This document shows positions 1 through 5,508 of a DNA stretch of 5,609 bases, piece by piece. The position numbers were made by a program, and so were the translations under genes. Origin of the DNA: an uncultured Alphaproteobacteria bacterium. GTDB taxonomy: Bacteria > Pseudomonadota > Alphaproteobacteria > Rs-D84. Location of the stretch: positions 1 to 5,609 of the forward strand of contig CAMHKP010000036.1 in NCBI GenBank assembly GCA_946185785.1, written 5' to 3'. The notes beneath the pieces were generated by a model. It did no database searches, was not told the DNA's origin, and worked only from the letters and a program-made list of their open reading frames with translations. How positions within the stretch are numbered: the first letter of the stretch is position 1; every line of letters begins with the position of its first letter.

Positions 1-119
1 GCAATACGTCCCGTATTTATCGCAGTGGTAAGTGTTTTAACCAATACATCTTGCCCGATAAGCGATGCAAAATCTTGGCTGCGATATTTTCGTGCTAAAA
101 CTGTATAATTACTGTCCAT
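1..119 (-). CDS. dnaX: DNA polymerase III subunit gamma/tau, N-terminal fragment (runs off the window)
   Basis: Only the first 39 codons plus two bases are present, reading leftward from an ATG at 119-117. The peptide begins MDSNYTVLARKYRSQDF and continues SLIGQDVLVKTL to NTGRI. This matches the conserved opening of the DnaX clamp-loader ATPase, known as YxVLARKYRPxxFxxxxGQ followed by a helix and GR. DnaX forms the gamma/tau core of the polymerase III clamp loader, which loads the sliding clamp and tethers the replicase in the cytoplasm. The Walker A motif would lie just beyond the edge and cannot be seen. One oddity is Ser in place of the usual Pro in ARKYRP. The start is supported by AAGGAAG seven bases upstream. 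The gene follows the DUF4167-like gene on the same strand after 75 bp and may share its transcript. Confidence 0.87.
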   Translation of the reverse strand, partial: MDSNYTVLARKYRSQDFASLIGQDVLVKTLTTAINTGRI

Positions 120-121
120 AT

Positions 122-159
122 AAAAACTTCCTTTTGGCACCAGAATAGCAAAAGGAAGT
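122..159 (-). terminator. Terminator-like or attenuator hairpin between the DUF4167-like gene and dnaX
   Basis: Plus-strand bases 126-136 (ACTTCCTTTTG) and 149-159 (CAAAAGGAAGT) are a perfect 11-bp inverted repeat around a 12-base loop. Read on the minus strand, the stem is followed by T residues (five Ts at 126-122, counting the last stem base). That is the form of an intrinsic terminator, placed 35 bases after the stop of the upstream gene. The stem has only four G:C pairs of eleven and the T run is short, so termination would probably be partial. The 3' arm carries the dnaX ribosome binding site, so the element could instead, or also, act on translation. Confidence 0.55.
127..133 (-). promoter_or_regulatory. 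Shine-Dalgarno of dnaX, buried in a hairpin arm
   Basis: On the minus strand AAGGAAG lies seven bases before the dnaX ATG, a good match and spacing for a ribosome binding site. All seven bases are in the 3' arm of the inverted repeat at 126-159. The folded RNA would therefore hide the site. Initiation of dnaX may depend on the hairpin opening, for example by a ribosome arriving from the upstream gene. Confidence 0.72.
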
Positions 160-194
160 CAAATTTCAACAATAAATGTAGGGTCAAATAACAA

Positions 195-494
195 TTATTT
201 TAAGTTTTCAATAAACTCTGGTAATTGTATTTCTTCTTCTTCGCTAGATTCAGTATTGTCAACAGCAGTTTCTGGTATTTTTTCGCCAGTTGCCCCACGT
301 GAAGAATCGATTTTATCTTGTTCGGCATTAACAATACGACCATAGTGTTCTGCAGCCTGTAATAAGCGTTCGCGTTCCACTTCGTCAGTGGTTTGACGCG
401 CTTGGTCAATATATTGCTTTCTTTTCTGGCGCCATTTATGACAGCGCTGAATCATTTGCCCAACATTAGACGTTTGATTTTTTTTGTTTTGCAT
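195..494 (-). CDS. Small DUF4167-like protein
   Basis: This 99-residue protein has a basic N-terminal half and an acidic tail. The recognisable part is about residues 15-59. It ends in QAAEHYGRIVNAEQ, which resembles the AEHYxRxxN signature I know from the alphaproteobacterial DUF4167 family. Lys and Arg cluster around residues 17-26 (RCHKWRQKRK), as in that family, which is often presumed to bind nucleic acid; that role is unproven. The tail from about residue 77 to 90 is rich in Glu and Ser, including EEEE. DUF4167 proteins are usually much longer with a glycine/arginine-rich region that is absent here, so this may be a minimal or divergent member. The ATG has only a weak purine stretch upstream. 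The gene precedes dnaX on the same strand. Function is unknown. Confidence 0.72.
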   Translation of the reverse strand: MQNKKNQTSNVGQMIQRCHKWRQKRKQYIDQARQTTDEVERERLLQAAEHYGRIVNAEQDKIDSSRGATGEKIPETAVDNTESSEEEEIQLPEFIENLK

Positions 495-505
495 GTTTTT
501 TATCT

Positions 506-511
506 TTTATA
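506..511 (-). promoter_or_regulatory. Possible -10 box for the DUF4167-like gene
   Basis: On the minus strand TATAAA lies about 11 bases before the ATG at 494. The matching -35 region (CTTACC or nearby) is poor. If used, transcription would begin only a few bases before the start codon, giving a nearly leaderless mRNA. That would fit the weak ribosome binding site, but the call rests on one short match in AT-rich DNA. Confidence 0.3.
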
Positions 512-633
512 CGGAAAACAATTTTGCGGGTAAGAATCTAAATTTCATCACACCCACGTCCTAAACACCACTAATGTTAAAGCATCTTAAAACTGATTGC
601 AATATTTTTTTTGTATTGCTACGCTTAGGGGGT

Positions 634-639
634 AGGAGG
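634..639 (+). promoter_or_regulatory. Strong Shine-Dalgarno fixing a TTG start
   Basis: AGGAGG, the consensus sequence, lies eight bases before TTG at 648-650. No ATG or GTG in that frame is placed to give a better start, and starting later would remove the pilin-like leader. The site therefore decides the start of the first operon gene. It is the strongest ribosome binding site in the rightward operon. Confidence 0.82.
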
Positions 640-647
640 GATTTATT

Positions 648-2006
648 TTGCAAAACAGTCGCGGAAACTTTTTACTTCAGGCTTTGTTGGCACTGACGCT
701 GCTGTTCATGTTTATTCCCTTTTTTGCGATTAAAATTCTTGGACGTGAAAATGATGCGCGTATGTATGCAACAACCCAGAAGATAGATAATGCAACAACT
801 GCAGCGCGTATATTTATTCGTGAAAATGCGACAAAATTACCATATGATGAAACAGTAATTGCGGGTAATTCGTTTGCAGATATCTTGGAACCATATGGAT
901 TACCGTTGGGTTTTGTTCCCAAAACAGCGTTGGGACAAGATGTGGTTTTGGTTATAAATAAAACACCAAACGAAGTGTCGGCATATGTTGAATTATCTGG
1001 GGGCAATCTGGATAAAATGACACGTACAGAATTGGTTCGTCGTGTTGGTTTTTATGCATCGGATGTTGGTGATGGAAAAATTCATATTGGTGTACCATTG
1101 GAAAGTATTTATTCAGATGTTGTGCGTCGTAATGAACCTGATGTTGATGCTAGTGCATTCTTGGTTGATTTAGATATGGGTGAAAATTCGGTGTCTAACA
1201 TAAGTCGTGCGTTGGCACGTCGTGGCGAATTTGAAGGTGTAGAAATTGGTGTGCTTAACATAAACGGTGTTGAAACAGATCGCAAGGTTCGTAATAAAAT
1301 CGCAACAATGGTTGCAGATAAAACAATTTTTCAATCAAGGACAGGTGAAAGTGCGCTGTCTTTGACACGTGGTGCAATGATTGTTGATAACGCAACAACA
1401 AAAACAATATCACGTTATGGTGATACGGGGAATATTATATTAAATTCAGCAGGGGTTTATGATTTTTCAATGGCGGCTGGACGTAATGGTTTTGCTGGAC
1501 CGACAAAATGGAATATTCGTGGTAATGTGATTACAAGCAAGGTTAGTTTCAGTGTTGAACGATTAGATGTAAAATCGTACATAAATGTTGCACGTGGACA
1601 AGACGTGTATATAAACGCAGATACACTTGAATATAACGCCAGCAGCGGAATAGATACGTCTGTGGTATATGCGTCAAACATAACTTTACGCGACCAGACG
1701 TCTGATGCGTTGTCGCGTGGTGGTTCGGGTGCGGCGGTTTTAGATATTCGTCCGGCTGGAACATCATTGTTGCCAGATGTATATGTTTCAACGATAAGTA
1801 ATGCTGGTTTTAATATATTGCGTTCGCCATCTGCGGACGATGCAAACACAGTTGATTGCAAATCAATAATATCATCGTTGGATGGACGGTATAATGATAA
1901 TTCTTTGGCTCAATACATTATTTGCCAATTTGTTTATTGGCAACGTATTGAAAAAAGAATAGATATAAAACAATGTTTGTTGGCAGGTAAAAGTGGCTGT
2001 ATTTAA
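648..2006 (+). CDS. Pilin-like (PilV-type) protein 1, with Gln at +5 and a four-cysteine C-terminus
   Basis: This 452-residue protein starts at TTG behind a consensus ribosome binding site. Its leader MQNSRG ends in Gly6, followed by a hydrophobic helix (residues 7-30, NFLLQALLALTLL onward, Pro24). This is the layout of a prepilin-peptidase substrate, but mature position 5 is Gln11, not the usual Glu. Residues 31-165 look like a globular domain. At 174-180 comes DLDMGEN, which lines up with motifs in the next two genes. The rest is Asn/Thr/Ser-rich and probably beta-structured. All four cysteines (404, 426, 443, 451) lie in the last 49 residues, suggesting disulfides outside the cytoplasm. 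The order resembles the constant region of thin-pilus tip adhesin PilV. The role as a minor pilin, perhaps at the tip, is inferred. It overlaps the next gene by 14 bases. Confidence 0.75.
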   Translation: MQNSRGNFLLQALLALTLLFMFIPFFAIKILGRENDARMYATTQKIDNATTAARIFIRENATKLPYDETVIAGNSFADILEPYGLPLGFVPKTALGQDVVLVINKTPNEVSAYVELSGGNLDKMTRTELVRRVGFYASDVGDGKIHIGVPLESIYSDVVRRNEPDVDASAFLVDLDMGENSVSNISRALARRGEFEGVEIGVLNINGVETDRKVRNKIATMVADKTIFQSRTGESALSLTRGAMIVDNATTKTISRYGDTGNIILNSAGVYDFSMAAGRNGFAGPTKWNIRGNVITSKVSFSVERLDVKSYINVARGQDVYINADTLEYNASSGIDTSVVYASNITLRDQTSDALSRGGSGAAVLDIRPAGTSLLPDVYVSTISNAGFNILRSPSADDANTVDCKSIISSLDGRYNDNSLAQYIICQFVYWQRIEKRIDIKQCLLAGKSGCI

Positions 2007-3189
2007 AACAAAAATCTTTGACGATACAAATACTGGAGCCAGCATATTAGAAGTGCTGATGTCAATGGCTGTTGTTGTGTATTCGCAAATCACAGAAACT
2101 AATAACAATATTCGTGATATGGCGATTGCACGCGGTATTACAAATTTGCGTCCAGATGTGTTGAATTTTGTGCGTCTTAATCAGGACACTTGGCCAGATA
2201 CCGCACAAATAAAAATGTCAGAAGAAGATTTAAATATAATAGCCGATGGTATAAACGCTGGGTTCATAGATAAATACCTTATTAACGGTGCATCGGTCAC
2301 AGATGTTTATCTGGGATTCAAAACTGGTTCTACGAATTTACATACGGCAAACATTGCGCATCATATTGGTGATGATGCAGCAATTGTTGGCGCAGATGGT
2401 GTTGCGTATGGACGTACATGGGCGGTAAGTGCACCAGAATTTAATGTTGGTGATTTGGTATATAGAGTTTCGCGTAATGTTAGTGGCGAAGATAAAACTA
2501 AATATCTGCACCGTGGCACATCGGGTGAAGACGGGCTAAATGTTATGGAACGCGATTTAAATATGGGCGGTTATAACATATACGATATTGGTGGTGTTTT
2601 TGGATCTGCGATGCGTATCAAAGATGTGACATCAACATTTGTGACAACTAATGATTTGGCAGCGCAAACTGTTTATTTTTCAAATGGCGCAAATATGACC
2701 GGCAATAATGTTTCAATTGGAACGTTGCGTGTCACCGATGATATAATTGGTTTTAGAAATATTTATGCAAATAAATTGAACACAAATGGTTATACAACAA
2801 CGGGCAGTGTAATTGCAGATCGCGCATCGGTCACAAATTCACTTAATGTTGCAAACAATATGAATATCAAACCAAGCAGTGCAACGACGGTCAGTGGGTT
2901 TACTGGAATAAATGCTGGTGCAGTGTACACTTCGTTTCTGGTGACAGATGAAATAAGGTTTTTAGAAAATTTTGGTGTGACGGTATCTGGCGAGCTTATG
3001 ATGTCGACAACTTCACCGATTAAATTTGGTTCGTGGGTGTTTCCATCAATCACACCACCAAGTTTTACACGATTAACATTGGGACGAACATCGATTCCAG
3101 CAGTGCCAAAATCAAATGAATTTGAAGCACTAATGACAAGTGGTTGGCAAAGTTTTGTCCCAGCAGGTATGGTAAACGGCAATGATTAG
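1993..3189 (+). CDS. Pilin-like (PilV-type) protein 2, with a shortened membrane helix
   Basis: This 398-residue protein starts at GTG (1993), inside the end of the previous gene, with AGGT four bases upstream. The next in-frame ATG would remove the leader. A basic/acidic leader of 15 residues ends in Gly15, then ASILEVLMSMAVVVY with Glu20 at mature position 5, as in true pilins. The hydrophobic part is only about 15 residues and ends abruptly at SQITE. Compared with gene 3, about six residues and the helix Pro are missing. Residues 40-170 look globular. YLHRG (171-175) and DLNMGGYNI (188-196) form the motif region shared with the other two. The second half, to 398, has repeated beta-type stretches rich in Asn, Thr and Val and no cysteine anywhere. 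Surface or pilus location is inferred from the N-terminus. Confidence 0.73.
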   Translation: MAVFKTKIFDDTNTGASILEVLMSMAVVVYSQITETNNNIRDMAIARGITNLRPDVLNFVRLNQDTWPDTAQIKMSEEDLNIIADGINAGFIDKYLINGASVTDVYLGFKTGSTNLHTANIAHHIGDDAAIVGADGVAYGRTWAVSAPEFNVGDLVYRVSRNVSGEDKTKYLHRGTSGEDGLNVMERDLNMGGYNIYDIGGVFGSAMRIKDVTSTFVTTNDLAAQTVYFSNGANMTGNNVSIGTLRVTDDIIGFRNIYANKLNTNGYTTTGSVIADRASVTNSLNVANNMNIKPSSATTVSGFTGINAGAVYTSFLVTDEIRFLENFGVTVSGELMMSTTSPIKFGSWVFPSITPPSFTRLTLGRTSIPAVPKSNEFEALMTSGWQSFVPAGMVNGND

Positions 3190-4498
3190 AAAAAGTGGTA
3201 TTTTTTCGCAACACAACAAACAACATGGTGGCATGTTGGTTGAATTGCTGATGAGTGTCGCAATCGTTGCGGTTGTTTTGCCGTTCTTGTTTAAATATCA
3301 ACAGGATTCTATTGTGCGTGCTGAAAATATCGCGGTTGCACGCAAAATGCAGGAAGTACAGAACGCACTTGAAAGATATATTGTTGCAAATCGTGATGAT
3401 TTGTTAATGGTTGCAGGCAAGAATATATCACGTGTGAATATTGCGGACTTGGTTGAATACGGTGTTCCGGAAAACATCGTTGAAGAAGAAGCTGATAAAT
3501 ACCAATTGCGTGTTGTAAAATCGTCTGATGCAACAGGTCAGGCAACATTACAAGGTATTGTTGTTATGAGTGATGAAACAATAAATTCGTTGCGTACACG
3601 TCAAATAATGTCTGTTGGTGGTGATAATATGGGGTTTGTTGAAGGTACACATGCATATGTTACATTTGGTGCATGGCATACCGATACGATGGATATTGGT
3701 ATAAGTGTACCAGATGGGATTATTTCAACAACTTCGGTCAGTCGTGATAATGCGTTGTATTTATGGCGTGAACCATCGGATAATGCGGACGATGCAAAAA
3801 TGTTAACACCGTTAAACCTTGGTGGGCATGATTTGTTGAATACAAAATATTTTGATGCATCCGCTGCACAATTTGATGAAACGTTAAATTCTATTACTAT
3901 GGTCGCAGACAAAGTTGTATTTGCAAATCGCACAACAATTGACAGTGCGCTGGAAACACAAAGCGCAACATGTGTTGGTAATTTGTCTGCTGATGCAAAA
4001 AATATGGAAATCGCAGGTACGCTTACGATGTCGGGGGTTGGAAAGTTTTCTAGTTTTACGGTTGGTGATTTGTGGACGAACACTTTATCTTTGTCAGGGC
4101 TTTCTATGAGTGAAAAAAGCAAGGCATCTATTCTGGATGTAAATCAAAATCTTGATATGACGGGCGGACGAATAAATTCAATTTATGTGACGGTTGGTTT
4201 TTCTGGATCAATTACACCGCGTTTGGTTGTGCGCGAAAAAATTGTTGATTCAATAGATGCCGCATACTATTGGGATGTGCAAAACAAGACTGCGAATTTT
4301 TATGATTTGTCTTTGCCAGAATTGTCGCGTATGGCAACATTAGTGTCTGTTAAAGAGGCTGATAAATCAACGGTGGCTGGTCGTACTTTTTCATCAGTTG
4401 CTGCAAATAAAAATGCAACAGTGGCAGATTATCTTAATGCTATTACTGAAATTCAGAAAAAAATCCGCGCAAAATATAGTTTGTTGAAATTGGAATAA
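3182..4498 (+). CDS. Pilin-like (PilV-type) protein 3
   Basis: This 438-residue protein has the most canonical N-terminus of the three. A leader of 16 residues, with Lys4, Arg3 and Lys13, ends in Gly16. It is followed by GMLVELLMSVAIVAVVLPF with Glu21 at mature position 5 and Pro34 in the helix. An amphipathic continuation (residues 40-70, ARKMQEVQNALERYIVAN) resembles the alpha-1 spine of pilins and the PilV/shufflon N-terminal family. Residues 75-190 appear globular. YLWRE (193-197) and PLNLGGHDL (210-218) match the motif region of gene 2. A second, looser copy, LDMTGGRI, is at 324-331. The tail is beta-type and ends in a charged helix (about 414-438). The only cysteine is residue 264. The ATG overlaps the previous gene by 8 bases with a weak ribosome binding site, suggesting translational coupling. 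Confidence 0.76.
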   Translation: MIRKSGIFSQHNKQHGGMLVELLMSVAIVAVVLPFLFKYQQDSIVRAENIAVARKMQEVQNALERYIVANRDDLLMVAGKNISRVNIADLVEYGVPENIVEEEADKYQLRVVKSSDATGQATLQGIVVMSDETINSLRTRQIMSVGGDNMGFVEGTHAYVTFGAWHTDTMDIGISVPDGIISTTSVSRDNALYLWREPSDNADDAKMLTPLNLGGHDLLNTKYFDASAAQFDETLNSITMVADKVVFANRTTIDSALETQSATCVGNLSADAKNMEIAGTLTMSGVGKFSSFTVGDLWTNTLSLSGLSMSEKSKASILDVNQNLDMTGGRINSIYVTVGFSGSITPRLVVREKIVDSIDAAYYWDVQNKTANFYDLSLPELSRMATLVSVKEADKSTVAGRTFSSVAANKNATVADYLNAITEIQKKIRAKYSLLKLE

Positions 4499-4518
4499 AT
4501 TGTGGTATATATGAACCG

Positions 4519-5028
4519 ATGAAAATAAAATGCGATTTTTGTAAGACAGAATATACATTGGATGTGGCACCAACATCGCCTGTTAAGTGTGCGGTTTGTG
4601 GGCATACTTGGTCGGTGTCAATGCCTTCACGGCGTGGCGCGTGGATGACGTTTATTGCGGCATCTTGTGCATTATTGTCGGCAATTGTGTTTACGGTTGC
4701 CGTTGTTGTTCGCAGCCGTATGGACAATGCTACACATAAACCATTGTTGGCCGAAATAACCGAAATTAAAACTGTCAAAGATGCAAACGGTGTTACGCGT
4801 TTCGCAGTACGTGGCGCGGTTATAAATCAAACAGCACAAATTTATGGCGTGCCCGATTTGATAATTGTTTCGCGTGATGCATCAGGCAAACCAATCGCAC
4901 GTCAAAAATTTATGCCGGCGGTTCCGTTGGTTGACCCGGGGGCATCTGTTGAATTTAATCATACTCTTTCGTCCAAAACCGATGGGGTAAGGAAGATAAC
5001 TGTGGAATTACAAATGGGGGATAAGTAA
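4519..5028 (+). CDS. Zinc-ribbon (MJ0042-type) single-pass membrane protein with DUF3426-like C-domain
   Basis: This 169-residue protein opens with KCDFCKTEY and VKCAVCGHTW, giving zinc ligands Cys5, Cys8, Cys24 and Cys27. This is the MJ0042-type zinc ribbon common at the N-terminus of alphaproteobacterial membrane proteins. Arg38-Arg39 precede a membrane helix at about 42-64, so the zinc ribbon should be cytoplasmic and the rest periplasmic. Residues 78-165 read as a beta sandwich, with VRGAVINQT, VPDLIIVSRDASGKPI and VDPGASVEFNHTL, like the DUF3426/FxLYD type. The molecular role of these proteins is not established; sensing or membrane scaffolding is only a guess. The gene follows the pilin-like trio by 20 bases and overlaps the next gene by one base (TAATG), so it is probably co-transcribed. 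The ribosome binding site is weak. Confidence 0.82.
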   Translation: MKIKCDFCKTEYTLDVAPTSPVKCAVCGHTWSVSMPSRRGAWMTFIAASCALLSAIVFTVAVVVRSRMDNATHKPLLAEITEIKTVKDANGVTRFAVRGAVINQTAQIYGVPDLIIVSRDASGKPIARQKFMPAVPLVDPGASVEFNHTLSSKTDGVRKITVELQMGDK

Positions 5029-5501
5029 TGAAACGCATAATCTTGGCAATTGTTTGTGCGGTATCTTTTGGGCATTTCGCATATGCTGATACACCACCAG
5101 CAATGCCTGTACCACGTGTTAGTATTTTTTCAACAACCACTGATTGGCAGGCATTAACGGGCTTAACATTAAACGAATATCGTGGTGTATTTACCCCAGA
5201 TTCTAAACTGATTGGGCCCAAGGGGCTTGTGTTATATTATCTGGATGCGTTTCCATGCTATGGTTTGGGTGATGGTGTTCGTGTTTGGTTTGGTCAAAAT
5301 GGCAAGCATGATGGTGATTTGCGTATTGCGTGTGTTTATGCGCCTGAAACAATTACATTTTCATATCGTAATGCAGCACGCGATGCCGATGATGCGCGAA
5401 ATACTGGTATGCTGACTTGCCCAGTGTCCAGCGATGGTCGTGAATTGTCCATTGATATGGCAAAGTGTCAAAAGGGCAAAGATTGGGACGAATATAGATA
5501 G
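5028..5501 (+). CDS. Small secreted four-cysteine protein of unknown function
   Basis: I do not recognise a family. The 157-residue product has a clear Sec signal peptide: Lys2 and Arg3, hydrophobic residues 4-14, and a likely cut after AYA (residues 18-20). This leaves a mature protein of about 137 residues starting DTPPAMP. The cysteine before the cut (Cys10) does not form a lipobox. The mature part has exactly four cysteines, 77, 102, 131 and 147, consistent with two disulfides in the periplasm or outside. Visible local features include GLVLYYLDAFPCYGLGDGV (66-84) and an Asp/Arg-rich stretch at 115-124. Its ATG overlaps the stop of the zinc-ribbon gene by one base and has a G-rich ribosome binding site (GGGGGAT, 5016-5022). 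Its place next to pilin-like genes suggests, but does not show, a partner role. Confidence 0.78.
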   Translation: MKRIILAIVCAVSFGHFAYADTPPAMPVPRVSIFSTTTDWQALTGLTLNEYRGVFTPDSKLIGPKGLVLYYLDAFPCYGLGDGVRVWFGQNGKHDGDLRIACVYAPETITFSYRNAARDADDARNTGMLTCPVSSDGRELSIDMAKCQKGKDWDEYR

Positions 5502-5508
5502 GTCGCAT

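Larger units (their letters stand above)
495..647. promoter_or_regulatory. Divergent intergenic control region
   Basis: These 153 bases separate the leftward DUF4167-like/dnaX pair from the rightward pilin-like operon and must hold promoters for both unless transcripts enter from elsewhere. For the rightward operon the best candidate pairs TTGCAA (597-602) with TACGCT (620-625) at 17-base spacing, or TTAAAA (587-592) with TTGTAT (611-616) at 18. Both -10 boxes match the consensus at only three of six positions. A small inverted repeat, GCAATA (599-604) and TATTGC (614-619), flanks a T-rich loop inside this segment and could be an operator or chance. No RNA gene or further coding region is apparent. 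Confidence 0.5.

Noticed and set aside
160..194. A separate dnaX promoter using TTGACC (minus strand, 187-182)
   Set aside because: No acceptable -10 box lies 16-18 bases downstream. The hairpin follows immediately, so I did not call it.
574..696. Short plus-strand open frame starting at ATG 574 and overlapping pilin-like gene 1
   Set aside because: It has no ribosome binding site and no recognisable sequence, and it runs through the strong ribosome binding site of gene 1 in another frame.
2290..2835. Twelve-base direct repeat GCATCGGTCACA at 2290 and 2824
   Set aside because: Both copies are in frame within one gene and encode ASVT. The sequence around them differs, so it looks like chance plus codon bias rather than a repeat element.
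1993..3189. A shufflon (invertible C-terminal segments) in the PilV-like genes
   Set aside because: I see no inverted recombination repeats of the shufflon type, no alternative C-terminal segments on the opposite strand and no recombinase. GTGCCAA near 3102 matches only the first bases of the known repeat.
1833..3798. Fourteen-base match GCGGACGATGCAAA in pilin-like genes 1 and 3
   Set aside because: The match encodes ADDA plus part of one more codon in non-equivalent positions of the two proteins. Nothing extends it on either side.
3601..4122. Long open frame on the minus strand opposite pilin-like gene 3
   Set aside because: It has no recognisable protein features and lies entirely inside a well-supported gene with matching N-terminal and motif evidence. 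It is a codon-bias shadow.
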